This document shows positions 8,896 through 16,751 of a DNA stretch of 37,006 bases, piece by piece. The notes under the pieces are model-generated. The model did no database searches. It saw only the letters and a list, made by a program, of their open reading frames with translations, and had not been told where the DNA came from. The stretch's first letter is position 1. The number at the start of each line of letters is the position of its first letter. Origin of the DNA: Kaistia terrae (GTDB lineage Bacteria; Pseudomonadota; Alphaproteobacteria; Rhizobiales; Kaistiaceae); contig NZ_JAPKNH010000018.1 of NCBI RefSeq assembly GCF_026344005.1, positions 1 through 37,006 on the forward strand, in the 5' to 3' direction. Position numbers and translations under genes: made by a program.

Positions 8896-9120
8896 TCCTA
8901 GGCAAGCAGTTGCCCGAGGGTCAGCCCGATGGGCCAAAAATCTAGGGCGTACATCGGGATGCCGGCTGTGTCTCAGGCCGCCGATGCGGTTTGGAGATAG
9001 TCGGTCGGCTGGCGACGCTGAAGGTCCTATTCCTGGAGCGACCCCAATGTCTGCAACGGGCGCGTAGCCGCCCGGCAGTTTCGGGGCCGGTAGCAGACCG
9101 TCCGGTTATGGGCGAGCAAG

Positions 9121-9146
9121 CCGAGAAGCGGATATTCCGCTTTCGG
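9121..9146. terminator. Hairpin between convergent FRG and M24 peptidase genes
   Basis: CCGA and AAGCGGA pair with TCCGCTT and TCGG around a TAT loop, with one bulged G. This makes an 11-bp stem seven bases beyond the peptidase stop codon. There is no clear T-run on either side, so termination is plausible from its position rather than shown. Confidence 0.4.
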
Positions 9147-9152
9147 CCCCGT

Positions 9153-10340
9153 TTAGGACATTTCGTCCCACGCTTGACCGGCATTAGTAGGCGGAGACTG
9201 TTCAAGGCTGAGGTAGTGCTTGGAGAGCAGTTCAAAGCCGTTTGACGTAATCAAATAGTTTCGCTCCACGCGCATACCGCCCACGCCGCGTTTGTAGAGC
9301 CCCGGCTCGATCGTCACCACGTCGCCTAGCTTGAGAAGTTCGGTCGAGTTCGGAACAAAGAACGGGGGTTCCAGGTGATTAAGGCCTATTCCATGACCGG
9401 CATGATGCGGAAACCAAGATGCGACACCATCGTCTACAAAACTGGTTCGGACAGCGTCATAGAGAGCTGCCGCCGGCTCACCCGGCCTTAGCCGCCTTTC
9501 CCCGGCCGAAAGTGCTGCAAGGCAGGCCTGGTGAAGTTTCCTCTGAGCAGCGGATGGAGGAGCTCCGACAACAAAGCTATTGGCGAAGTCGCACCTGTAG
9601 CCGAATAGCGAAACCGAAAAGTCTAGGATGCAAAGATCGCCGCGCTCAATAATTCGCTGGGTAGGCCCGCCTCCGCCGAGTAGTGCTCGTTCCCCGCTGA
9701 CGAAGTCGCCATAGACCGTGACTTGGCGCCGCGCGGCTCGGGCGCATGCACCCGAGACCAGCACGTAGACATCCAGTTCGGTCATGCCAGGGAGTGTGTG
9801 TGCCAGGCCAGCGGCGTGTCCTTCAGCAGCAACCCGCATGATTTCCCGGAGTAGATCGACCTCATCGGGATCCTTACAGCGACGGAGTTGTCGAATCGTA
9901 CAGTCCATATCGAACACGGATCTATCGGCGCGGGATTTTAGAAAGCCCGCCACTGTAGCTCCAGGCGCGGCGCCGCCTTCGACCGCCAAATGGGAAATGG
10001 AACGCGATTCCAGTTGCCGTAGCGCCGCCTCTGCACCAAGCGCTTTTCGCTGCGGGGCGGTATGTGTCCCATCGTAGAACATGGAGACAACGACAGAACC
10101 TATAAAAGCCCTTTGGGCAGAAGCTTCACCCATGTTGTCGATAATCAGAACAGAAGAGCCGTCGCGACCGAGAAGGAGTTGCGTGCTGTCCCCGTCGGAC
10201 GAAAATACGAATGGGTCATTGCAGTAGTTAGCGAAATACATGAGATGGCGTGGATCCGAAACAAGGGCCCAATCCAAATTGGCCGGCAACGCGCGCCACA
10301 GTCGCTCGCAGCGCGATTTGCATCCCAACTCCGTCAGCAT
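9153..10340 (-). CDS. M24 family metallopeptidase (Xaa-Pro aminopeptidase/creatinase fold)
   Basis: A 395-aa protein starting at ATG 10340 with GAGGAG nine bases upstream. It has the two-domain layout of prolidase-like M24 enzymes: an N-terminal creatinase-like domain (about 1-150) and a C-terminal pita-bread catalytic domain. All five dinuclear-metal ligands are visible: D240 (ILDFS), D251 (CDFAN), H316 in HHAGHGIGL, E345 in TIEPGLY and E359 in MRVERNY. No signal peptide is seen, so it is likely cytoplasmic. The family cleaves N-terminal residues before proline, or acts on related amide substrates; the exact substrate cannot be read from sequence. It is monocistronic, converging on the FRG gene and facing away from the copper cluster, and I see no functional link to either. 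Confidence 0.85.
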   Translation of the reverse strand: MLTELGCKSRCERLWRALPANLDWALVSDPRHLMYFANYCNDPFVFSSDGDSTQLLLGRDGSSVLIIDNMGEASAQRAFIGSVVVSMFYDGTHTAPQRKALGAEAALRQLESRSISHLAVEGGAAPGATVAGFLKSRADRSVFDMDCTIRQLRRCKDPDEVDLLREIMRVAAEGHAAGLAHTLPGMTELDVYVLVSGACARAARRQVTVYGDFVSGERALLGGGGPTQRIIERGDLCILDFSVSLFGYRCDFANSFVVGAPPSAAQRKLHQACLAALSAGERRLRPGEPAAALYDAVRTSFVDDGVASWFPHHAGHGIGLNHLEPPFFVPNSTELLKLGDVVTIEPGLYKRGVGGMRVERNYLITSNGFELLSKHYLSLEQSPPTNAGQAWDEMS

Positions 10341-10881
10341 TCGTCACATCTCCTCGCATTATTTGTCGGTTCGACAGGCTTTAACGAAGGCCCTGTCACC
10401 TAGCGCCCTTGGATCTAGAGTTCTGTGTTTCATTCTGGCGAGTTCGCCAGTGGAGACCTTCTCGTGTCCGCTGTGAGCCGATAGAATAGGTATAGCGGCC
10501 CGAGTGTTGATCCGAGACTATTTTTGATGGATCAAAAGATGTCAAAAAGCGGCAGCCGTTGAAGAGTTCGTTGCCGAGCTGCGTCAGTTTAAAGTTCTGA
10601 CCGTTCAGACAAGTCGCTTGCCGAGGCGGTGAAGACGGCTTGCAGTAGCAGAGACACCAGCGTTTCCACTGGCGGGCCCGCGCTGATCTGGGCCATCCAA
10701 AGCAACTAGCCCACTGTGGATGGCTGATCCGGGGCGGCATGGGGCAATATATTTCGAGGCCAGGAGAGGCGCTAGGTCGACTTTCCGGCGGAAACCAAGT
10801 GACCTCTCCAAGGCCACTCAGGCTTTTCCAGAGGGGAATTGTCACGGTGACAAACCATCTGCCACGTGCGATCAGCGACTT
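10341..10881. other. Long gap upstream of copper cluster
   Basis: 541 bases divergent between the peptidase (minus) and the DUF2946-like gene (plus). Both strands carry open frames, including one of 189 codons on the minus strand that overlaps the start of the DUF2946-like gene. Their translations are Ser/Arg/Trp-rich and unlike a folded protein, and I recognise nothing. The promoters of both flanking genes must lie here; I could not pick out a specific operator. Confidence 0.4.
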
Positions 10882-11274
10882 ATGGACGAATTGCGCAAGC
10901 TCATCTGGCAAGAGCTGAAGACTGCCCTTCTGGCGGTCGGCGTCTTCTATATCCTCCTCTCCCAAGGCCTGATCTCTGCCTACGCCCAGACGGCGATGGC
11001 CGTAGCCGAGGCCGGGCCTCGCTTCATCATCTGTTCTTCCCTGGGCGAGGCCAACGATGAAGATCCGATCAAGTCGCTGGCGCGCGACTGCTGTTCGACC
11101 CTGTGCCAGGTTGCGAGCGCCATTGGAGCTTCGTTCCCCCCGTCCTCGGTCGCATTCGCCTTCAAGGTCGAGTCGCGGCCCGCAACATGGCGGCCGGCCG
11201 GCACTTTAAGAGGCCCGCCTTCGGAAACCCGACTGGTTCCCGAAGCCCGAGGGCCGCCCTCGCTCTCCATCTGA
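10882..11274 (+). CDS. DUF2946-like copper-associated membrane-anchored protein
   Basis: A 130-aa protein from ATG 10882; the frame stays open upstream, but the sequence there is not protein-like. Residues 14-36 form one hydrophobic segment (signal anchor or signal peptide) followed by a short exported region with cysteines C51 (FIICSSLG), C70, C71 and C75 (DCCSTLC), and the tail ARGPPS. This layout matches small DUF2946-type proteins that commonly precede a PCuAC copper chaperone in proteobacterial copper-acquisition operons, as happens here 66 nt downstream. The cysteines suggest a metal-related periplasmic role; the precise job is unknown. Family assignment is from pattern and context. Confidence 0.65.
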   Translation: MDELRKLIWQELKTALLAVGVFYILLSQGLISAYAQTAMAVAEAGPRFIICSSLGEANDEDPIKSLARDCCSTLCQVASAIGASFPPSSVAFAFKVESRPATWRPAGTLRGPPSETRLVPEARGPPSLSI

Positions 11275-11340
11275 CACCTGATTTCACGGCTCGGCGCGCA
11301 TCCGGTGAGCCGGCTGTTGTTGCGCATTTGGAGAACAATC

Positions 11341-12237
11341 ATGCGAGCTTTTTCGCGCTTTCTCGCGGCCGCCGTCCTGCTGGTCGCGCCTTCCGCCTTT
11401 GCTCACGAGTACAAGGTCGGAGATATTAAAATCGGCCACCCGTGGACTAGGGCGACACCACCGTCAGCGCGGGTCGGTGGCGGCTATCTCAACCTGACCA
11501 ATCATGGCCAGACTGAAGACCGGCTCGTGGGAGGTTCCTCCCTGGCTTCCGGCCGTGTCGAGATCCACACCATGGAAGTGACGGATGGCGTCATGAAAAT
11601 GCGCGCGCTTCCGGATGGTCTCGCGCTTCCTCCCGGCGAAACCGTTAAACTTGAGCCGGGCGGCTATCATCTGATGCTGATCGACCTCAAGGCACCGATC
11701 CGTGAAGGTGCGAAGATCCCTGTCACACTTCGCTTCGAGCATGCCGGCACCGTCGATGTGGAACTGGCGGCGGGCGCCCTCGGTGCCCCGGCCATGGAGC
11801 ACGGTGACCATGGCGCCCAGCACGGTCATGGAGTTGACGGACAGGCCAGTGCGGGCGGCGACGAGCATGCCATCGAACACGTCATGAAATCGATCTGGGA
11901 CAGCAAGGAGTCTCCTCTGGACGTCGCGCCTGTCGTGGTAGCCGGAGACTACGCCCTGGCCGGTTGGGTGCAGGCTGAACGAGGCGGGCGGGCTCTTCTT
12001 CGTCGCCACGGCCATGAATGGCGCATCGTCCTGTGCAGTGGGGACGACCTCAAGTCTGCCAGCAATTTGGTGAAGGCTGGCCTGCCGCAGCCGGAAGCCG
12101 AAGCGCTCAGCGGCCGGCTGGCTGATGCGGAGGCCAAGCTGGACCCGAAGGTCGTTGCCAGGTTCTCGCTCTTCGAGGGCATGGTCCGGATGGATGAGCA
12201 GGGCAATCACGGCTCTGGACATGGGAAGAAGCATTGA
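11341..12237 (+). CDS. Periplasmic copper chaperone PCuAC fused to copper-uptake-associated domain
   Basis: A 298-aa protein. I chose ATG 11341 because it begins a clean signal peptide (MRAFSRFLAAAVLLVAPSAF, cleavage after AFA around residue 21) with GGAGA upstream. Residues 22-145 are a PCuAC domain with the copper-site spacing H76-x10-M87 and, 22 residues later, H110-x-M112. A His/Gly/Asp-rich linker (about 150-180, HGDHGAQHGHG) follows. The second domain has DVAPVVVAGDYALAGWVQ, GGRALLRRHGHEWRIVLCSGDDL and a His-rich end (HGSGHGKKH), as in proteins described as copper uptake system-associated. PCuAC delivers Cu(I) toward the CuA site of cytochrome oxidase, usually with SCO. The stop codon shares a base with the SCO start, so the two are coupled. 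Confidence 0.85.
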   Translation: MRAFSRFLAAAVLLVAPSAFAHEYKVGDIKIGHPWTRATPPSARVGGGYLNLTNHGQTEDRLVGGSSLASGRVEIHTMEVTDGVMKMRALPDGLALPPGETVKLEPGGYHLMLIDLKAPIREGAKIPVTLRFEHAGTVDVELAAGALGAPAMEHGDHGAQHGHGVDGQASAGGDEHAIEHVMKSIWDSKESPLDVAPVVVAGDYALAGWVQAERGGRALLRRHGHEWRIVLCSGDDLKSASNLVKAGLPQPEAEALSGRLADAEAKLDPKVVARFSLFEGMVRMDEQGNHGSGHGKKH

Positions 12238-12860
12238 TGCGCCCACGCCAAATTGGCCTGTTAGCCGGCGGTCTCTTCGCGGTAGCCATCACGCTTGTCG
12301 GATTCACCGCACTCGTGAACTCCCGGCAGGCGGCACCGGGGCGGAGCGGGACCGCACAGAGCGGAACGGGGGGCGCCAGTATCGGTGGCCCTTTCACGCT
12401 CACACGGGGTGACGGGAAGCAGGTCACCCAAACCGACTTCCTTGGCAAGCCCACGGCCATCTTCTTTGGTTTCACCTTCTGTCCGGAGGTGTGCCCCACC
12501 ACGCTCTATGAGTTGTCGGGCCTGATCAAGGAACTCGGACCTGAGGCCGAGAAGGTGAACTTTGCGTTCGTCTCTGTCGATTGGGGGCGTGATGGGCCCA
12601 AGGAACTGGCGAGCTACACCTCGGCATTCGATAGTCACATCCAGGGCTTGTCGGGCACCGAGGCCGAGATCGAGACGGTGACCAGGGCTTACCGCGTCTA
12701 CTACAAGCGCATCCCTGTCGATGGTGGGGACTACACCATCGACCATACAGCCTCGGTCTACCTAATGGACAAGGACGGTAATTTCGTGGGCACGCTCGCC
12801 TACGGCGAGGCGCGCAACACCATGCTGGAAAAGCTGAAGCGGCTGATCGGTGGCGCCTGA
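12237..12860 (+). CDS. SCO1/SenC family copper chaperone/thiol reductase
   Basis: A 207-aa protein starting at ATG 12237 in a TGATG overlap with the PCuAC gene. An N-terminal membrane anchor (residues 6-27) is followed by a thioredoxin-like domain facing the periplasm. The copper site is complete: FCPEVCP (C82, C86) and H170 in YTIDHTASVYL. SCO proteins carry Cu or reduce the CuA cysteines during cytochrome c oxidase assembly. One oddity: the usual VSVDPERD segment reads VSVDWGRDG, a small departure from the family. The neighbours (PCuAC upstream, PepSY remnant and cytochrome c peroxidase downstream) support a copper delivery/redox role. Confidence 0.9.
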   Translation: MRPRQIGLLAGGLFAVAITLVGFTALVNSRQAAPGRSGTAQSGTGGASIGGPFTLTRGDGKQVTQTDFLGKPTAIFFGFTFCPEVCPTTLYELSGLIKELGPEAEKVNFAFVSVDWGRDGPKELASYTSAFDSHIQGLSGTEAEIETVTRAYRVYYKRIPVDGGDYTIDHTASVYLMDKDGNFVGTLAYGEARNTMLEKLKRLIGGA

Positions 12861-12874
12861 GATGGAGGGAAACC

Positions 12875-13135
12875 ATGACCGATACGGCACTTCCCCCGGT
12901 TAGCGCCGGTGTGTGGGGGGAGGCGGCTGCATAGCCTCTCACCGCCAACAAGTTCTACTTCATCGCTTGGCGCTGGCCGGCTATGCCGGGCTCTATGTCA
13001 TCCCGATCCTGATCATGCTGGCCACGACTGGCTTGGTCATGCTCTGGATCTCCCGGATGGCCGGCCTAGGCGCCGAGCGCATGCCCTAGGCGCGGATCAT
13101 CATCGAAAGCCTAGGCGCAGCACTGCCCCATTAGG
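12875..13135 (+). pseudogene. Broken PepSY-associated membrane protein gene
   Basis: Begins 14 nt after the SCO gene at ATG 12875 with a strong GGAGGG. The first frame gives MTDTALPPVSAGVWGEAAA then TAG. Reading on gives PLTANKFYFIAWRW in that frame. After a one-step frame change it gives AGYAGLYVIPILIMLATTGL and VMLWISRMAGLGAERMP, again followed by a TAG. The Trp-rich amphipathic segment followed by one TM helix is typical of the N-terminus of PepSY-TM proteins, which often follow SCO or iron/copper genes. At least two nonsense codons and one frameshift are seen and no C-terminal PepSY domain remains, so the gene is dead. The family name is inference from the TM1 pattern. Confidence 0.6.
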
Positions 13136-13383
13136 TGGTCTGTTTCAAATCTAGTGCATGGTGGCAGGCTACCCCGGAATGTCGCCGCCAAACACGCAAG
13201 TTTCGGTCCGCCGTCATTCCGACGTTTTCCAGATTGCCTCGCTTCTCAAGCCTTGGCTTGCCTACACCGAATCTCTCCTAGGGGAAGAGCCGGCCTTGGA
13301 CGCTTTGTCCAATCGCCTTGGATCGCCCTGGTCGAGAAGGGTCATCTCGTTCTCGCCTATTCCTCGAAGGTGCGTCGCGATCC
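13136..13383 (+). other. Gap between PepSY remnant and peroxidase
   Basis: About 250 bases with overlapping open frames but no recognised protein. It may contain further debris of the broken PepSY gene plus the leader of the peroxidase gene. Confidence 0.35.
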
Positions 13384-14535
13384 ATGAAGTCAACCCATGC
13401 TGTGTTCGCCGCGGCCGCCTCCGCAGCGATTTCCGTCGGGCTCGCCGTCAGCCTATCGCCAGGGGTCGCCAGCGACACGCGGCCTACCGCACTCGAGGCA
13501 TTGGGCGCGCAATTGTTTGTCGATCCCGATCTCTCATGGAACCGGACGCAGTCCTGCGCCACCTGTCACGATCCGGATCGTGGTTTCATCGATCCGCGGG
13601 ATAATGCGGCCGGCGGCGCTGTCTCCCTAGGCGATGACGGTCTTTCTCTCGGCAGCCGCAATACACCGACCGTCACCTATGCGACGTTCACGCCGCCCTT
13701 CCACAAGGGGGCCAATGGCGACTATTTTGGCGGTCAGTTCCGCGATGGGCGGGCGAGCGATCTGGAGGAGCAGGCGGGACAGCCGCTGCTGAACCCGGTG
13801 GAAATGGGTATGCCGGACGAGGCGCATGTTGTGGCGCGCCTGAAAGGGAAAGCTGAGACGGCGGCGGCATTCCGCGCGACATTCGGCGATGACATCTTCG
13901 AAGACGAGAAGCGCTCTTTTGCCGCCCTGGAGAAAGCGCTTGCGGCGTTCGAGCGCGGGCTGGCGGTATCGCCCTTCGATTCGAAATATGACCGATCGCT
14001 GCGCGGCGAATATAAGATGACCGACCAGGAGGAACTGGGCCGCGTCCTGTTCTTCTCCAATCAGTTCACCAACTGCCACCTCTGCCACAAGTCGAGCGCA
14101 ACCGGCGGGAGCGCCAGCGAAACCTTCACCAATTCGAGTTTTAACAATATCGGCGTGCCGGCCAATCCGGCGCTGGCCACCGCCGAAGACCACGGATTGG
14201 GCGCCCGCGAAAGTGCGCTTGGAGGCGGCCATGACGGCCAGTTCCGGACGCCGGGGCTGCGCAACGTCGCCATAACCGGCCCTTACATGCATAACGGTGT
14301 CTTCAAGGATCTCCGGACGGTCATCCTCTTCTACGACAAGTACAATTCAAAATCTGTGAGGCGCCAGGTCAACCCGGAGACTGGCCGCCCCTGGGATGCG
14401 AGCGACATTCCGGCGGACATCGCCCGCAAGGAACTGGAATTCGGCCCGGGTCTCGACGATAGGCGTATCGATGCGCTGGTTGCCTTCCTAAAGACACTGA
14501 CCGATCGCCGCTATGAGCAACTGCTGGACAAGTAG
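13384..14535 (+). CDS. Dihaem cytochrome c peroxidase (CcpA/MauG family)
   Basis: A 383-aa protein. ATG 13384 starts a Sec signal peptide (hydrophobic 7-27, cleavage near VAS-DT); an open frame upstream has no signal. It has two c-type haem sites: CATCH (C58-C61-H62) and CHLCH (C231-C234-H235). The spacing and the motifs GQFRDGRASDLEEQA, NPVEMGMP and GLRNVAITGPYMHNG are typical of bacterial dihaem peroxidases, which reduce H2O2 in the periplasm with electrons from small cytochromes. Its position after the PCuAC/SCO genes and opposite the oxidase operon fits a periplasmic respiratory/peroxide-defence role. It converges on regA. Closely related MauG-type enzymes modify proteins instead; the sequence does not exclude this. 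Confidence 0.9.
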   Translation: MKSTHAVFAAAASAAISVGLAVSLSPGVASDTRPTALEALGAQLFVDPDLSWNRTQSCATCHDPDRGFIDPRDNAAGGAVSLGDDGLSLGSRNTPTVTYATFTPPFHKGANGDYFGGQFRDGRASDLEEQAGQPLLNPVEMGMPDEAHVVARLKGKAETAAAFRATFGDDIFEDEKRSFAALEKALAAFERGLAVSPFDSKYDRSLRGEYKMTDQEELGRVLFFSNQFTNCHLCHKSSATGGSASETFTNSSFNNIGVPANPALATAEDHGLGARESALGGGHDGQFRTPGLRNVAITGPYMHNGVFKDLRTVILFYDKYNSKSVRRQVNPETGRPWDASDIPADIARKELEFGPGLDDRRIDALVAFLKTLTDRRYEQLLDK

Positions 14536-14770
14536 TTCCGGGGGCCGGGACCTGTGTCTGATCACCATGGCTCCAGCAAGCCGCTACGTCGCTTGAAGCT
14601 GGTGTCCTCAAACGGGTGGAAATGATGCGGTTACAGTCGGCCTGGAGGGCGGTAGCGCCCCATCGTGCGACCGTCGTCAATGTGTTGAGGTTCTCCCCAT
14701 CTTGCGCTTTTTGCCAGGGAGCCCGCAGGGGACAGCATCGCCGCGATGCGAGGAGGCGCCAACAAAAGGC

Positions 14771-15304
14771 TCAATTCACTCGCCACTTCGCGAGCTTCCT
14801 TGCAAGCGTTCGGCGGTGCATACCGAGGCGGCGTGCCGTTTCAGAAATGTTGAACTCCGCGTCGGCAAGTGTCTCGTGGATTCGTTCCCATTCGAGATTC
14901 TTGATCGAGGTCGGCCGGGCGGTCAGCGGGACCGACGCATCACCGTCATCCTTATCGAATGCGGCTATGATGTCGTTCGTGTTCGACGGCTTTGGCAAAT
15001 ATTGGCGGGCACCGAGCTTGATTGCTTCGACGGCGGTGACGATGCTGGCGAAGCCCGTCAGGACGACGATTTTCACATCGGGATCGTGGCGGTGAAGCGC
15101 TTTGACACATTCGAGCCCTGACCCGCCAGGAAGCTTGAGGTCAATAACCGCATAGCCGGGTGAGTTGTCCGCCAGGATCGCCCGCATCCCCTCCAACCCG
15201 TCGCACAGATGCACCTCATAGTCGCGTCGCTCAAACGAACGGCGCAGCGCCCGCGCGAAGGACACGTCGTCCTCGACGATCAGCAGCGAGCGCTTAGCTT
15301 TCAT
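14771..15304 (-). CDS. regA: RegA/ActR/PrrA-type redox response regulator
   Basis: A 177-aa protein starting at ATG 15304 and overlapping the end of regB by 11 nt. The receiver domain has the acidic pair ED (11-12), the phospho-acceptor D55 in VIDLKLPGGSGL, T84-region LTGFAS and K105 in YLPKPS. A short linker leads to a Fis-type helix-turn-helix at the C-terminus (ISETARRLGMHRRTLARKL), which is the compact RegA/ActR/PrrA layout. In alphaproteobacteria this regulator controls respiratory oxidases and other redox-linked genes in response to RegB. Here it ends an operon that itself encodes an oxidase, so local control of that oxidase is likely (inference). Confidence 0.9.
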   Translation of the reverse strand: MKAKRSLLIVEDDVSFARALRRSFERRDYEVHLCDGLEGMRAILADNSPGYAVIDLKLPGGSGLECVKALHRHDPDVKIVVLTGFASIVTAVEAIKLGARQYLPKPSNTNDIIAAFDKDDGDASVPLTARPTSIKNLEWERIHETLADAEFNISETARRLGMHRRTLARKLAKWRVN

Positions 15305-16559
15305 CGCTACCTCCGGGGGATAGAGAGGCGAGTGGCAATCGCAAGGTCACTGACGCGCCCCCGTCCTTCCCATTTTTAGCCGTAACCGTGCCGCCAAGCT
15401 TGCGCAGAACATTGACGACCAGGAACAGGCCCAAGCCGCTTCCGGGGCGGTTCTTGCTCGAACGATAGGGCTTACCGAATTCCGCCAGCATCTCCTTGTC
15501 GAAGCCCGGTCCTGAATCGCTCACTGCGAGCACCAGATCCTCGCCGTGCCGGCCGATGGCGACCCTCATCCATTCAGGCGACACCTCCCAGGAGTTTTCG
15601 AAGACGTTGAAGATCACTTGCTTGAGTGCGATGTCTGACACAATCGGGATGTCTGGCCCGAAGTCATTGCTATAGTCGATGTGCATCGAGGGACGGCCGG
15701 AGCGCCATTCGTCCACCAGTCCATCAAGAAACTGGTTCATTGTGGTGCGAACCGTGCCTTCGCCGCGAGTTGCGCCTGAAGATGTCAGAATCCCAGAGAC
15801 GATTGCCTTGCAGCGGTCAAGTTGGCCGAGCATGTCTGAGAGATCCTCGACGATTTCCGGATGCGTGTTGAACATCGGCATCCGCTGCCAGTCACTGAGA
15901 ATGACGGAGACTGTGGCCAGTGGCGTGCCGAGTTCATGGGCGGCGCCGGAGGCCAAAAGACCCATTCGGACGATGTGCTCTTCTTCCGCGGATTGCGCGT
16001 CGCGGGCGCGAAGATTGCGCTGTATCCGCGTGACAAACAGGACAAGCAAGCTGGCTGCGAGGACGAAGCAGATGAACATGCCCTGGATGTGAAGGTTGAA
16101 GAGATCGTTGCCGTGGACGTGCGGCATCTCGATCTCGCGATAGCTGGTCGTCAACCAGATGAAGCATCCGCTGGAGATCGCGACGAGGACCCAGATCGAC
16201 CAAGCTTCCAGCAGCACGGCGCCAAGGATCACCTGTAGCAGATAGAGCGAGATGAACGGGTTTGATGCGCCTCCGCTCAGGTGAAGCTGGACAGTAAGGG
16301 CGGCGACATCGAGCAGCAGCTCAAGAAAGAGCTCGGTGTTGCTAACGAGGGACTGATTTCGATGCCGCAGCAGGCTGACGACATTGAGGCCGACGAGGAA
16401 TAGGATCACCCCGGCCATAGGCATGAGCGGAAGGGTGATCCCGAGCCAATAGTTCACGACACAGATCGTCATGACCTGGCCGCCGACAGCGAGCCAGCGC
16501 AGCTGTATCAACAGCAGCAGGTTTTTCTTGTTGGTCTTGTCGTGAATGGTAACTGTCAC
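15294..16559 (-). CDS. regB: RegB/ActS/PrrB-type redox sensor histidine kinase
   Basis: A 421-aa membrane kinase. The start is GTG 16559, 18 nt after the small membrane gene; AGGAGG lies 14 nt upstream, a long spacing, and no better in-frame start is visible. About six TM segments occupy residues 15-175. The loop motif GGASNPF (96-102) matches the GGxxNPF quinone-sensing motif of RegB. The H-box is AAHELGTPLAT with H208, and a nearby cysteine (C250 in LDRCKAIVSGIL) sits where RegB has its redox-active cysteine (from memory). The C-terminal ATPase domain shows NVFENSWE, DSGPGFDKE and GSGLGLFLV. It autophosphorylates according to respiratory-chain redox state and signals to RegA, encoded next. 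Confidence 0.9.
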   Translation of the reverse strand: MTVTIHDKTNKKNLLLLIQLRWLAVGGQVMTICVVNYWLGITLPLMPMAGVILFLVGLNVVSLLRHRNQSLVSNTELFLELLLDVAALTVQLHLSGGASNPFISLYLLQVILGAVLLEAWSIWVLVAISSGCFIWLTTSYREIEMPHVHGNDLFNLHIQGMFICFVLAASLLVLFVTRIQRNLRARDAQSAEEEHIVRMGLLASGAAHELGTPLATVSVILSDWQRMPMFNTHPEIVEDLSDMLGQLDRCKAIVSGILTSSGATRGEGTVRTTMNQFLDGLVDEWRSGRPSMHIDYSNDFGPDIPIVSDIALKQVIFNVFENSWEVSPEWMRVAIGRHGEDLVLAVSDSGPGFDKEMLAEFGKPYRSSKNRPGSGLGLFLVVNVLRKLGGTVTAKNGKDGGASVTLRLPLASLSPGGSDES

Positions 16560-16577
16560 GTTGCGCGTCCAATCCTC

Positions 16578-16751
16578 CTATTTGAAGTACATATATGCGA
16601 GCGGCACCCAGATCACGGTCGTGGTCGTGATGCCCTTGAGCGTCTGGTAGGCGATCCAGAGCCAGAAATACCGTTTGATCCAGACCTTGAAGTCGCGAAA
16701 GGCGCTCAAAAAGCCTAGCGGCTCGCCCGATTCGAGCGAGCCGGGGATCAT
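16578..16751 (-). CDS. 57-aa single-pass membrane protein of the oxidase operon
   Basis: A short gene starting at ATG 16751, whose first bases overlap the TGA of the preceding subunit gene (ATGA), and ending at TAG 16578. The protein starts MIPGSLESGEPLGFL, then an amphipathic basic segment (FRDFKVWIKRYFWLW), one hydrophobic stretch (about 31-55) and ends YMYFK. Overlap with the oxidase gene and good membrane-protein character argue that it is real. Small single-TM subunits (CydX/CydS type) stabilise classical cytochrome bd. This one has no obvious sequence match to them that I can see, so an analogous accessory-subunit role is inference. Confidence 0.65.
   Translation of the reverse strand: MIPGSLESGEPLGFLSAFRDFKVWIKRYFWLWIAYQTLKGITTTTVIWVPLAYMYFK

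Noticed and set aside
10396-10965. 189-codon minus-strand frame upstream of the copper cluster
   Set aside because: Overlaps the start of the DUF2946-like gene and has Ser/Trp/Arg-rich composition without family resemblance; kept only as an unassigned gap.
11464-12246. 260-codon minus-strand frame opposite PCuAC
   Set aside because: The plus strand encodes a complete PCuAC domain with signal peptide and copper ligands; the antisense frame is a shadow.
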